Source: Bryobacterales bacterium
GTDB lineage: Bacteria > Acidobacteriota > Terriglobia > Bryobacterales > Bryobacteraceae
Reading direction: 5' to 3'
DNA: 64,000 nt
NCBI GenBank assembly: GCA_016721425.1
Contig: JADKID010000041.1
Location: 310,001 to 374,000, forward strand
Part shown: one piece after another, positions 56,207 through 64,000 of the stretch
How the letters are laid out: the number at the start of each line of letters is the position of its first letter
Numbering within the stretch: position 1 is the first letter of the stretch
Made by a program: the position numbers and the translations under genes
The notes under the pieces: model-generated
What the model was told of the DNA's origin: nothing
What the model saw: the letters and a program-made list of their open reading frames with translations, nothing else
Databases searched by the model: none

Positions 56207-57118
56207 ATGCCCTCTTTTCTGGCCCGGATTCCCATGGACCGCATCGACGACTGGCTCCGCGCTGGAATGCACGCCACGGTGTATCTCATTGGCGCCGCGG
56301 TACTCACCTTCCTCCTGGGCAAACTCTTCCACCGCATGCGCAGGCTCTCCGCTCAATTGATCCGGGAGCGCGGTGGGCCGGAGGAGCTGGAATGGGAGAA
56401 ACAGTCCGCCACCATCGCCGACATCGTCCGCCGGTCCATCCTGTTTGCCATCTGGGCGCTGGCTCTGGTGCTGGCGTTGAAAGAGTTCCAATTCGATGTC
56501 GGCCCCATCCTGGCCGGCGCCGGCGTCGCCGGTCTGGCGGTCGGTTTTGCCGCGCAGAGCATTCTGAAGGACTGGATCAGCGGCTTCTTCCTGCTCACCG
56601 AGGGCCAGATCCGCATCAACGACGTCATCAAGATCGGTGAGCTCTCCGGATCGGTGGAGATGCTCACCATGCGGACCACCGTGTTGCGCGCCTACGATGG
56701 CACGGCCCACGTCTTCTCCAACGGCGCATTTCAGAATTTTTCGAACTTGACGATGGGTCATTCGTATTGTGTATTTGATGTCGCCGTGGAGTTCGACGAT
56801 GATCCCGAACGGTTGATGGCCCTCTTTGCCGAGGTCGGTGGGGAGCTGCGAGCCGAGCCGGAATGGAGCGCCCTTGTAATGGAGCCCATGGAGGTGGCAG
56901 GAGTCGATCGCTTCACCGAGCAGGGTGTCGTCGTCAAAGCCCGCCTCAAAACCCTCCCCAGCCAGCAGTGGAAGGTGGGCCGGGAAGTCCTGCGCCGCCT
57001 TCGCAAGCATTGTGCCGAGCGCGGCATCACCATCGCCACGGCCCAGCGTGCCGTGCAACTGTTCGAGAAAGGAGCAAACAATGGTCCCTATCCGGGCCAA
57101 TCAACTCGCCGGACTTGA
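56207..57118 (+). CDS. MscS-family mechanosensitive channel
   Basis: A 303-residue small-conductance channel relieving hypo-osmotic pressure. Three membrane helices (about 24-44, 75-95, 100-125), the pore helix AGAGVAGLAVGFAAQSILKD with the Gly/Ala packing pattern, then the beta domain (GQIRINDVIKIGELSGSVEML) and alpha/beta C terminus. Length fits MscS. Its last 38 bases overlap the following gene in another frame. Confidence 0.92.
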   Translation: MPSFLARIPMDRIDDWLRAGMHATVYLIGAAVLTFLLGKLFHRMRRLSAQLIRERGGPEELEWEKQSATIADIVRRSILFAIWALALVLALKEFQFDVGPILAGAGVAGLAVGFAAQSILKDWISGFFLLTEGQIRINDVIKIGELSGSVEMLTMRTTVLRAYDGTAHVFSNGAFQNFSNLTMGHSYCVFDVAVEFDDDPERLMALFAEVGGELRAEPEWSALVMEPMEVAGVDRFTEQGVVVKARLKTLPSQQWKVGREVLRRLRKHCAERGITIATAQRAVQLFEKGANNGPYPGQSTRRT

Positions 57119-57602
57119 GTGGCGTCAGGCTTCGGCCTTTTCCCGTACATTTGATCTCTACAGTGGCGACTCCGTCCTCGCCCACCTGGAATGGCTCAAG
57201 ATGCTGGGTACGCTGGCAGCCGCGGCAACCGCCGAGGCCAACTGGACGTTCAAGAGAACTGGATTTCTCACATCCGTCGTCACCGCACGAGTCTCCGGCA
57301 CCGAAACCGACGTCGCCACCTATCTGCCGAACTGGATGGGGACCAAGGGACAACTCCAAATCAGCGGTCAGACTCTCCAACTGAAAGGTGCGAACTTCTG
57401 GGCCACGCAGTGGATCCTCTTGGATGGGGAGACTCCGCTGCTGCAATTCGGTTCCCATGGCGTCTTCAAGGCCGCGGCCGAGGTCACCGTCACCGAGGCG
57501 GCCCGCCAGCGCCCGGACTTACCGCTGTTGCTGTGCTTTGTCTGGTACATCCTGGTTTTGCACATGGAGGATTCTTCCACCGCTGCCGTCGTCGCCACCT
57601 AG
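57081..57602 (+). CDS. Protein of unknown function, possible LURP-one/tubby-like fold
   Basis: A 173-residue protein with an excellent start (AAAGGAG 6 bases before the ATG) inside the 3' end of the MscS gene. Regularly spaced beta-strand-like segments (WTFKRTGFLTSVVTARV; QLQISGQTLQLKGANFW; WILLDGETPLLQFGSHG) and a hydrophobic last helix (LPLLLCFVWYILVLHM) recall tubby/scramblase-like beta barrels with a central helix, but this is only a resemblance. Overlap with mscS suggests coupled translation and perhaps a membrane-related role. Confidence 0.72.
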   Translation: MVPIRANQLAGLEWRQASAFSRTFDLYSGDSVLAHLEWLKMLGTLAAAATAEANWTFKRTGFLTSVVTARVSGTETDVATYLPNWMGTKGQLQISGQTLQLKGANFWATQWILLDGETPLLQFGSHGVFKAAAEVTVTEAARQRPDLPLLLCFVWYILVLHMEDSSTAAVVAT

Positions 57603-57638
57603 GCTCAAGATTCACGGCCCCGCCGCCGATAGACACTC

Positions 57639-59069
57639 GTGAGAGCATTGGTCGCGGCGCTGCTTGTGTGTTCGTTCGCCTCTGCGGCAGATGTCCGCGA
57701 AAGCCGTATGGGCACGGTCGCCGACGAATCGGCTTGCGCAGTCACCCGCACAGTCGCCACTGTCGACGCCTCCGATGCCCAGATGTTCATCCAATTGGAT
57801 GTACGGCGCGTTCGTTCCGGAGATCGCCTGCACATTCAGTGGATCAACCCTCGCGGCGAGGCCGCCGCCTCCGCCTCCTACGACGATCTGCCCGCAGCAC
57901 CCTCGCTCTGCTTCCTCAGCGCCCTCCCCATCGGCGGGTTTGCGCCAGCCGGTCAGCCCGGCGCCTGGAGCGCTCGCGTTCTCATCAACGGCCAGTTGGC
58001 GCACGAACGCTCTTTTCAAGTGACGGGCTCCTCCAGCGGCCTTTCCGTCCGAGTCGCCAGCTTCGATGAAAAGCAGATCGTCCTCCAGTCCACCGGCGCC
58101 GGTTCGGAGACCTCTGTCAATATCGCGCGCTACACTCCGGCCGGTGGTTGGGAATACGTCATGCATGTCCTGCCGGAGACACAGGATGGCAACCGCATCA
58201 CTGTCAAATCACCTAAGCTCGATGCCGCCGAGTACCTCATTATTCTGCGCAACCCCGATGGCTCGGTCAGCCCGCCCGCCCGCTTCGTCGTTGCCACCGA
58301 TGCCGGGTACCGGATGCCCGTGCTCGCCTCCGAGCGCTGGCGCATTTCTCAAAGGCCCTACGGCTCCTACTCCCACTTCGGCCGCTCCCTGCACGCCTAT
58401 GACATCGCTCCGCTCGACGCCCGATGGGTCGCTGCCATGCGCGCCGGCACGGTGTTCGCCCACGATCTCGGCCTCGGTCAGACTCCCGGCCGCCGGATCT
58501 TCGGCAACTACATCACCATGCGCCACGACGACGGCGAGTATTCCCACTACGCTCACCTGCGCGCCGGTTCCTTCCGTGTTCGCACCGGTGAGCGCGTGGA
58601 TGCCGGCCAACCCCTGGCCGAGGTCGGCAACAGCGGCTACTCCTTTGGCCGCCACGTTCACGTCCATGTCACCCGCTCCGCGTCCATTTCAGCGCAGAGC
58701 GTACCCTTCCGGTTCAATGAAACGCACCTTCCGGCGCTCGTTTCGCGTCAAATGGAAAAGGCCCGGCCGGAGCGGAAAGCGGATAGGTGGACCGGCCAAC
58801 TGGGCTTCGCCCAATGGTGGTCCCACCTGCTCACCGTTCCACGCGGCGCCCGCAGCTTGGAAGTGAAACTGGGATGGGAAAGTCAAGAATCCGGATTCGA
58901 CCTCTATCTGGTCAGCCCAAGCGGCCGGAACTATCGCCATGACGGCCAGACGGTCCGCGTGGATGCGCCGGAGGCCGGCCAGTGGAGGGTTGCGGTTCAA
59001 GCCATTCAAGGGCAGGGCAGTGCCCTTGCCTTCTGGGTGGAACCGCAGATCCGGACCAGTCAACCCTGA
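57639..59069 (+). CDS. Exported M23 family metallopeptidase
   Basis: A 476-residue protein from GTG with a signal peptide (ALVAALLVCSFASA). Two N-terminal beta domains (about 20-210) precede the M23/LytM domain (about 225-350) with zinc ligands in HFGRSLHAYDIA and in HVHVHVTR, the HxH active motif. The C-terminal 100 residues look like a PPC/P-type beta domain (FDLYLVSPSGRNYRHDGQ). M23 enzymes cut peptidoglycan cross-bridges or serve as inactive activators; ligands appear intact here. No ribosome site stands out, so the start is moderately secure. Confidence 0.86.
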   Translation: MRALVAALLVCSFASAADVRESRMGTVADESACAVTRTVATVDASDAQMFIQLDVRRVRSGDRLHIQWINPRGEAAASASYDDLPAAPSLCFLSALPIGGFAPAGQPGAWSARVLINGQLAHERSFQVTGSSSGLSVRVASFDEKQIVLQSTGAGSETSVNIARYTPAGGWEYVMHVLPETQDGNRITVKSPKLDAAEYLIILRNPDGSVSPPARFVVATDAGYRMPVLASERWRISQRPYGSYSHFGRSLHAYDIAPLDARWVAAMRAGTVFAHDLGLGQTPGRRIFGNYITMRHDDGEYSHYAHLRAGSFRVRTGERVDAGQPLAEVGNSGYSFGRHVHVHVTRSASISAQSVPFRFNETHLPALVSRQMEKARPERKADRWTGQLGFAQWWSHLLTVPRGARSLEVKLGWESQESGFDLYLVSPSGRNYRHDGQTVRVDAPEAGQWRVAVQAIQGQGSALAFWVEPQIRTSQP

Positions 59070-59075
59070 TTGGAC

Positions 59076-59103
59076 TTGGCCTGACTTGACTTGGGCGTAT
59101 ACT
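59076..59103 (+). promoter_or_regulatory. Probable promoter of the cytochrome c maturation operon
   Basis: TTGGCC (59076-59081) and TATACT (59098-59103), 16-base spacer, with transcription expected near 59110, shortly before the ccmE ATG. Three GACTTG-like repeats overlap the -35 and spacer. Confidence 0.45.
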
Positions 59104-59121
59104 GAAAATTAAGGGTGAAGC

Positions 59122-59571
59122 ATGAAAACGTATCTGCGGTTCGGAGTCCTCGTTGTAGCGATCGTCGGCACGCTGGCCTGGCTTGCCGCCAGCGGCATCA
59201 ATGAGTCCAAGACTTACTACAAGACCATCTCCGAAGTAAAAGAGATGCAGAGCGCCGTGATGGGCAAGCGCATCCGCGTTACCGGTGATGTCCTGCCTGG
59301 CTCCATCAAGCGCGAAGGCGAACACGTTCACTTCAAGATTCATGAGAAGGAGCGCAATCTCCAACTCGACGTCGTCTACATTGGCAAGGATCCGCTGCCC
59401 GATACCTTCCGCGACAACGCCCAGGCCATGGCAGACGGCAAAATGCTCCAGGACGGCAGTTTCCACGCCAGCGCCATTGCCGCCAAGTGCCCCTCGAAAT
59501 ACGAAGCCGCGCCCGGCAAACAACCCGCCGCCCAGCCTCTGAACGCTGCTAAACCCGCCGCCACGTCCTAA
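59122..59571 (+). CDS. ccmE: Heme chaperone CcmE, CxxxY variant
   Basis: A 149-residue periplasmic heme chaperone. N-terminal membrane anchor (FGVLVVAIVGTLAWLAA), then the OB-fold beta barrel with GKRIRVTGDVLPGSIK and VHFKIHEKERNLQLDVVYIG. The heme-binding HxxxY motif of classical CcmE is replaced by C123-P-S-K-Y127 (AKCPSKYEA), the cysteine form described for archaea and some bacteria such as Desulfovibrio. A Pro/Ala-rich tail follows. First gene of the ccm operon, 22 bases before ccmF. Confidence 0.9.
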   Translation: MKTYLRFGVLVVAIVGTLAWLAASGINESKTYYKTISEVKEMQSAVMGKRIRVTGDVLPGSIKREGEHVHFKIHEKERNLQLDVVYIGKDPLPDTFRDNAQAMADGKMLQDGSFHASAIAAKCPSKYEAAPGKQPAAQPLNAAKPAATS

Positions 59572-59593
59572 CGCCGATCGACGGAGATAATTC

Positions 59594-61609
59594 ATGGAGA
59601 CACTCGGCGCCTACGCCATCCTGCTTGCCTTCTGCCTTTCCATCTACGCCTTTGCCGCGTCCCTGGCCGGCAAGCTGAAGCACAAGCCCTTTTTGATCGT
59701 CAGCGGGGAACGTGCCGTCTATGGCGTTTGGGTGCTGCTCACCACTGCCGCAGGCATCCTCGTCTATTCGCTCCTGACCAGCGATTTCCGCCTGGCCTAT
59801 GTCGCCGCGCGTTCCAACCGCGCTATGCCGCTGGTTTATAAGTTCGCCGCCTGGTGGGGCGGCCAGGAAGGTTCGCTCCTTCTCTGGTCGTGGCTGCTTT
59901 CCACCTTCGCGGCTGTCGTGGTCTTCACCAATCGCCGCAAACACCGCGACATGATGCCCTATGTCATTTCGGTGCTGGCGTTTACACAGATCTTCTTCTG
60001 CATCCTCAACGCCTTCGTCGAACCGCCCTTCCAGGTCCTCGCTGTCGGCAAGGGTGTGCAGGCGGTGGCTGACGGCAACGGCCTCAACCCGCTGCTTCAA
60101 TACTGGCTGATGGCCATCCATCCACCGGCCCTCTACCTCGGCTATGTCGGCTTCATCGTGCCGTTCGCCTTCGCGTTCGCCTCCCTCGTCACCAAGCAAC
60201 CCGGAGAGGCCTGGATCGCCACAACGCGCCGCTGGACCCTCATCACCTGGGGCTTCCAGTCCATCGGCGTCATGCTGGGGCAGGGTTGGGCCTACGCCGT
60301 CCTCGGTTGGGGCGGTTACTGGGGTTGGGATCCGGTTGAGAATGCCTCGCTTCTGCCCTGGATCACGGCCACCGCCTTTCTCCACTCCGTCATGATGCAG
60401 GAAAAGAAGGGCATGATGAAGGTCTGGAACATGGTGCTGATCTCCAGCACTTTCTTCCTTTGCATCTTCGGCACATTCCTCACCCGCTCCGGCATCGTCT
60501 CCAGTGTTCATGCCTTTGCCCAAAGTTCACTCGGTACATGGTTCCTCGGCTATCTCGCCATCGCCGTTGGCGTGACCACGTTCTTCATCCTGAAGCGGCT
60601 CGACTACCTGAAGAGCGAAGCCCATCTGGAAAGCGTGCTGAGCCGCGAATCCAGCTTCCTGTTCAATAACCTGATCCTGCTCGCCTCCTGTTTTGCTGTG
60701 CTTTGGGGCACTCTGTTCCCCGTCATCACGGAAGCCATCATGGGCGAGAAGATCACGGTCGGCGCGCCTTTCTTCAACAAGGTGAACATCCCCATCGGCC
60801 TGGCCCTCCTGCTGCTCACTGGTGTCGGCCCGCTCATCGCCTGGCGCCGCAGTTCCTGGGAGAGCCTCAAGCGGGCCTTCCGCTGGCCCACCGTCGTCGC
60901 CGTCCTCACCATCGCCATCCTGGCCGGCTTTGGAGTTACCCACCTCTATGCACTGGTCAGCTTCGGCCTCTGTGCTTTCGTGATCGCTACGATTGCCATG
61001 GAGTTCTTCAAAGGCGCACGCGCCATCTCGGTCAAGAACCAGATGAACATGCTGTTCGCCGCGTTCGAGCTCACCCATCGCAACACCCGCCGCTATGGCG
61101 GCTACCTGGTGCACATGGGCATCGTGATCATGTTCATCGGCTACACCGGAGCGGCTTTCAATAAGGACACCACCAAGGAAGTCACCATTGGTGACCGGTT
61201 TGACATCGGCCGCTACAGCCTCCAGGTGAAGCAGGTCACCGATGGCGATAACCCCAACTATTCATGGCAGAAGGCCCAGATCGGCATCTTCGTCGGCGGT
61301 GAGTATCTGGGCGAACTGATGCCCGAGCGCCGCGTCTACGGTTCCAGTGGCCAGCCCACCTCCGAGGTGGCCATCCGCCGCCGCCTCAACGAGGATCTCT
61401 ATCTCAACTTCGCCAGCATGAGCCAGACAGACGCCAACAAGGCCATCATCCAGGCCTACGTCTTCCCGCTCGTCAGCTGGATTTGGATCGGCTTCTACGT
61501 GCTGATGTTCGGCACTCTCGTCTGCCTGATCCCAAGCAAAGTGAAATACTCGTACGCCAAAACTGCCGTTGTGGGGGTCTATGCCAAGCAGACTGAAACT
61601 GCGAAGTAA
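59594..61609 (+). CDS. ccmF: Cytochrome c heme lyase subunit CcmF
   Basis: A 671-residue membrane protein with about fifteen helices that, with CcmH, attaches heme to apocytochrome c. The tryptophan-rich heme-handling motif is visible as WGGYWGWDPVENASLLPW; the KFAAWWGGQEGSLLLWSWLL stretch and histidines in MAIHPPALYLGY are further CcmF/CcsA marks. A periplasmic domain (about 525-620) precedes the last helix. Length matches the family. Its 3' end overlaps ccmH by 29 bases. Confidence 0.94.
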   Translation: METLGAYAILLAFCLSIYAFAASLAGKLKHKPFLIVSGERAVYGVWVLLTTAAGILVYSLLTSDFRLAYVAARSNRAMPLVYKFAAWWGGQEGSLLLWSWLLSTFAAVVVFTNRRKHRDMMPYVISVLAFTQIFFCILNAFVEPPFQVLAVGKGVQAVADGNGLNPLLQYWLMAIHPPALYLGYVGFIVPFAFAFASLVTKQPGEAWIATTRRWTLITWGFQSIGVMLGQGWAYAVLGWGGYWGWDPVENASLLPWITATAFLHSVMMQEKKGMMKVWNMVLISSTFFLCIFGTFLTRSGIVSSVHAFAQSSLGTWFLGYLAIAVGVTTFFILKRLDYLKSEAHLESVLSRESSFLFNNLILLASCFAVLWGTLFPVITEAIMGEKITVGAPFFNKVNIPIGLALLLLTGVGPLIAWRRSSWESLKRAFRWPTVVAVLTIAILAGFGVTHLYALVSFGLCAFVIATIAMEFFKGARAISVKNQMNMLFAAFELTHRNTRRYGGYLVHMGIVIMFIGYTGAAFNKDTTKEVTIGDRFDIGRYSLQVKQVTDGDNPNYSWQKAQIGIFVGGEYLGELMPERRVYGSSGQPTSEVAIRRRLNEDLYLNFASMSQTDANKAIIQAYVFPLVSWIWIGFYVLMFGTLVCLIPSKVKYSYAKTAVVGVYAKQTETAK

Positions 61610-62078
61610 ACTGCTGCTCGCTCTGCTGCTCACCGGCGCCCTCATGCAGGGCACCGTGCCGCTCACCAACGAGCGCGTCCGCCGCCTCGGCGATATGTTG
61701 CGCTGCAAGTGCGGCTGCCAGGCCAGCATCACCGGCTGCAACATGATCAACTGCCACTTTGCGGATCCGGTCCGCATGGAACTGCTCCGCCTCATTGATG
61801 CCGGCGCTAGCGACGACAATATCTTTGCCTCCATCCAGGCCACCTACGGCAAGGACATCATGCAGAAGCCGCCATCAGACGGCGCGTTCTATCTGATGGG
61901 TTGGTGGATGCCGTTCGCCGTCCTGGCTGGCGGCCTCGGTCTGCTCTATCTGGTTCTGCAGAGTTACCGCAAACGCCGTCCGCTCACTTCCGCTGGTACT
62001 GATGTTGTGCCCGAGGCCTCGCCAGACCTCGCCAAATACCAGTCCCGCATCGACAAAGACCTCTCTGACTTGGAATAA
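61581..62078 (+). CDS. ccmH: CcmH-like cytochrome c biogenesis protein, cysteine-rich
   Basis: A 165-residue protein: signal or anchor helix (SKLLLALLLTGALMQG), a short three-helix periplasmic domain and a second membrane helix (WWMPFAVLAGGLGLLYLVL). Classical CcmH has LRCxxCQ for reducing apocytochrome thiols; here it reads MLRCKCGCQASITGCNMINC, five cysteines (42, 44, 46, 53, 58). The rest keeps the CcmH layout (IFASIQATYGKDI). ATG 61581 inside ccmF is the best start. Confidence 0.88.
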   Translation: MPSRLKLRSKLLLALLLTGALMQGTVPLTNERVRRLGDMLRCKCGCQASITGCNMINCHFADPVRMELLRLIDAGASDDNIFASIQATYGKDIMQKPPSDGAFYLMGWWMPFAVLAGGLGLLYLVLQSYRKRRPLTSAGTDVVPEASPDLAKYQSRIDKDLSDLE

Positions 62079-62090
62079 TCGTTTCGGCTC

Positions 62091-62504
62091 ATGATTTTCG
62101 CAGCCTCGATACTACTCACCGCGGGCGTCCTCGCCTTCGTCCTCTTCGTCCGGTCCAGCGACCTCCCGGAGGCCGTGGCGGAATCGCCAGTTCTCCATCT
62201 CGAAGAGCGCAAAGCCGTCATCTACGACAATCTCCGCGACCTCAATTTTGAATACCGCCTCGGAAAACTCAGCGACGCAGACTACAACAAGACCAAGCTG
62301 ACGCTGCAGAATGAGCTGGCCGCAGTTCTCGCCGGCATCGATGCGGTTCTGCAGAAGACCCCCGCCGCCGCGCCGCCCAAGGCGGCTGCCAAGTCCGCCG
62401 CCAAAGCAGATCCACTCAAGTGCCCGCACTGCGGTGCGAAGTTCGACAAGCCCATGAAGTTCTGCGGCGAGTGCGGCAAGACCATGCCGGAGGTGAAGGC
62501 ATGA
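62091..62504 (+). CDS. CcmI-like membrane protein with C-terminal zinc ribbon
   Basis: A 137-residue protein. One N-terminal helix (IFAASILLTAGVLAFVLFV), a helical part (ERKAVIYDNLRDLNFEYRLG; SDADYNKTKLTLQNELA) typical of the N-terminal piece of CcmI, an Ala/Lys linker and a zinc ribbon CPHC ... CGEC. It lacks the TPR part that binds apocytochrome in CcmI. Its stop overlaps the next start (ATGA). Confidence 0.8.
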   Translation: MIFAASILLTAGVLAFVLFVRSSDLPEAVAESPVLHLEERKAVIYDNLRDLNFEYRLGKLSDADYNKTKLTLQNELAAVLAGIDAVLQKTPAAAPPKAAAKSAAKADPLKCPHCGAKFDKPMKFCGECGKTMPEVKA

Positions 62505-63520
62505 GACTCGCAGCCGTTCTACTTGCCTTCGCGCCTCTTTTCGCCGCCATTGATGGCACAGTCGTCAACAAGACCACCGGCAAGCCTCAGGCCGGCGTCA
62601 AGGTCAGCATGACCAAGCTCGGCCAGGGTGGCATGCAAGCCGCCGGCTCAGCGGTGTCCGGGGCCGATGGAAAGTTCAAGCTCGAATCCGATGCCGCCTC
62701 CGCGCACCTCTTGCAGGCCGTTTGGCAGGGTGTTGCCTACAACGTGCAATTGGCCCCCCAAACGCCCACTTCCGGTATCGAAATTGCAGTTTTTGACACG
62801 CTAACTGCACTTAGCGCGATCGATTTCACGCAGCACATGATCCTGGTGGAAACGGACGGCAAGGAACTTGTTGTGAACGAGACCGTCATCGTGTCCAACG
62901 ACAGCAAGACCACCTGGTACGATCCCAAGTCCGGCACGCTGCACTTTACGGCGCCCGCCGCGGCCGGCAACAACGTCATGGTCCGCGTGACGGCCCCCGG
63001 CGGCATGCCGGTGGAGCGCGCGCCCAAGCCCGCTGGGAAAGGCGAGTTTGCCGTCGATGCGCCCGTAAAACCCGGCGAGAGCCGCTTTGACATCAGCTAC
63101 AAGTTTCCCATCACGGGCGATGCCGAACTGGCCGGCAGGATCCTCCACGCGCCCGGCCCGGTGCGCCTGGTTGTCCCCAAGGGCATGACTGTGGCGGGCG
63201 ACGGCCTGACGCCGCTCGGCAACGAACCGCGCTCCCAGGCGGCCATCTTCGACATCAAGGGCCTCAGCTACAAGTTCAAGTTCACGGGCACCGGTACTCT
63301 CGCGGCAGGGCAAGCCGAGGCAGGCGGCGGCGCGGCGCCAGCGGGCGAGGGCGGCGCGGCGCAGGAAGAAGACGGCGCGCGGATCGAGCAGATCCAGCCG
63401 CCCGGCTACGATCGTGTCTGGAAGTACGCACTGGGCCTGATGCTCGGCATACTGATCCTCAGCTTCGTTGCCTTGTGGCTGAAGCCCACGCCGGCGCCGG
63501 GGAGCAACACCAAGGCATGA
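62501..63520 (+). CDS. Transthyretin-like exported membrane protein within the ccm operon
   Basis: A 339-residue protein: signal peptide (LAAVLLAFAPLFAA), a carboxypeptidase-regulatory/transthyretin-like beta domain (IDGTVVNKTTGKPQAGVKV), a second beta domain (about 100-260), an Ala/Gly/Glu linker and one C-terminal helix (YALGLMLGILILSFVALWL). Starts and stops overlap the neighbours (ATGA on both sides), so it is translated as part of the operon between ccmH/ccmI-like and ccmA. I know no such component of System I; a role in apocytochrome or heme handling is inference from position. Confidence 0.8.
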   Translation: MRLAAVLLAFAPLFAAIDGTVVNKTTGKPQAGVKVSMTKLGQGGMQAAGSAVSGADGKFKLESDAASAHLLQAVWQGVAYNVQLAPQTPTSGIEIAVFDTLTALSAIDFTQHMILVETDGKELVVNETVIVSNDSKTTWYDPKSGTLHFTAPAAAGNNVMVRVTAPGGMPVERAPKPAGKGEFAVDAPVKPGESRFDISYKFPITGDAELAGRILHAPGPVRLVVPKGMTVAGDGLTPLGNEPRSQAAIFDIKGLSYKFKFTGTGTLAAGQAEAGGGAAPAGEGGAAQEEDGARIEQIQPPGYDRVWKYALGLMLGILILSFVALWLKPTPAPGSNTKA

Positions 63521-64000
63521 GGGCGCTCGCCGTGGAGGGCGTCTGGAAGTTCTACGGCGACTACCCCGCACTGCGCGAGATCCGTTTCGATGTTGAGCCC
63601 GGCCAGTGCGTCGCGCTGCTGGGCCGCAATGGCGCCGGCAAGACCACGCTGCTGCGCATCCTCGCCGGCCTGGCGCGTCCCTCGAAGGGCGCCGTGAAGG
63701 TCTTCGAGAAAGACTCGCTGGACCGCGCCACACGCGGGCAGATCGGCATTCTCGGCCACGGCATCGCCATCTACGACGAACTCTCCGCTTACGAGAATCT
63801 GCGCCTGTTCGCCGGGCTGTACGGCATCGAGCAGCCTGATAAGTGGGCGATGCACTGGCTGGAGCGGACGGGGTTGGAGCGCGTCAAAGACGGCCTGGTG
63901 CGCGAGTTTTCGCGCGGCATGCGGCAGCGTCTGGCGGTAGCCCGCGCGTTTCTCCACAATCCGAAACTGCTGATGCTCGACGAGCCGTTTACGTCGCTGG
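63517..64000 (+). CDS. ccmA: Heme exporter ATP-binding protein CcmA (partial)
   Basis: The first 161 residues of an ABC ATPase, cut by the window end. Walker A LLGRNGAGKTTLLRIL, signature FSRGMRQRLAVARAFL and Walker B KLLMLDEPF are seen. CcmA with CcmB releases heme-loaded CcmE. The assignment rests on the operon and on the compact size of the fragment; a generic ABC ATPase is possible until ccmB is seen downstream. The ATG overlaps the preceding stop. Confidence 0.88.
   Translation, partial: MRALAVEGVWKFYGDYPALREIRFDVEPGQCVALLGRNGAGKTTLLRILAGLARPSKGAVKVFEKDSLDRATRGQIGILGHGIAIYDELSAYENLRLFAGLYGIEQPDKWAMHWLERTGLERVKDGLVREFSRGMRQRLAVARAFLHNPKLLMLDEPFTSL

Overview
The window is high-GC bacterial chromosome with dense, mostly ordinary housekeeping and catabolic genes and no phage, transposon or CRISPR array that I can recognise. 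The mixture points to an Acidobacteriota genome of the Solibacter/Bryobacter/Paludibaculum type. Grounds are two giant secreted tricorn-like S41 proteases, a 'KSTGPRTPEGK' family protein, many Tat- or Sec-exported sugar enzymes, abundant two-component and sigma-54 regulators, and a diderm envelope gene set. This is inference from protein family resemblance, not a database match.

Layout. 1-8 kb: end of an unknown gene, a NarL-type sensor/regulator pair, a KSTGPRTPEGK family protein, an orphan efflux adaptor and tricorn protease 1 (minus strand, TTG start). 8-16 kb: hemerythrin, exported methyltransferase, VOC protein plus pseudouridine synthase, BON-domain protein, K+/H+ antiporter, GH51 arabinofuranosidase, Gfo/Idh oxidoreductase. 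16-19.7 kb: M24 and M1 peptidases, translationally coupled, then tRNA-Ser(GGA). 19.7-30.1 kb, minus strand: the cell-shape cluster mreB-mreC-mreD-mrdA-rodA followed by an RNase E/G with a very large insert. 30-39.5 kb: a zinc-ribbon/lipoprotein pair and a signalling block made of a degenerate kinase with two receiver domains, an NtrC-type regulator and a PAS hybrid kinase. 39.5-45.8 kb: APC permease, CCA-adding enzyme, SixA phosphatase, O-antigen-ligase-like protein, COG0523 GTPase. 45.9-51 kb: an operon for pentose use (SSS symporter, 69-residue membrane protein, arabinose/fucose-type isomerase, ribulokinase-like kinase). 51-59 kb: tricorn protease 2, PleD-like diguanylate cyclase, TIM-barrel isomerase, MscS channel, small overlapping gene, M23 peptidase. 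59.1-64 kb: a cytochrome c maturation operon (ccmE, ccmF, ccmH, a CcmI-like gene, an unknown gene, ccmA cut by the window end).

How parts fit. The pentose operon has a clear sigma-70 promoter followed by a LacI-family palindrome, and a related 14-bp site lies just before the GH51 gene 33 kb away. This suggests one arabinose regulon: release outside the cytoplasm, Na+-coupled uptake, isomerisation, phosphorylation. The ccm operon carries a CxxxY form of CcmE, a cysteine-rich CcmH and an inserted transthyretin-like membrane protein, so heme handling probably departs from the textbook System I. The sharpest non-coding signals are a TTGAGA cluster and a 30-nt inverted repeat before the NtrC-type gene, a hairpin covering the ribosome binding site and start of tricorn protease 2, and a palindromic composite inside the pentose operon.
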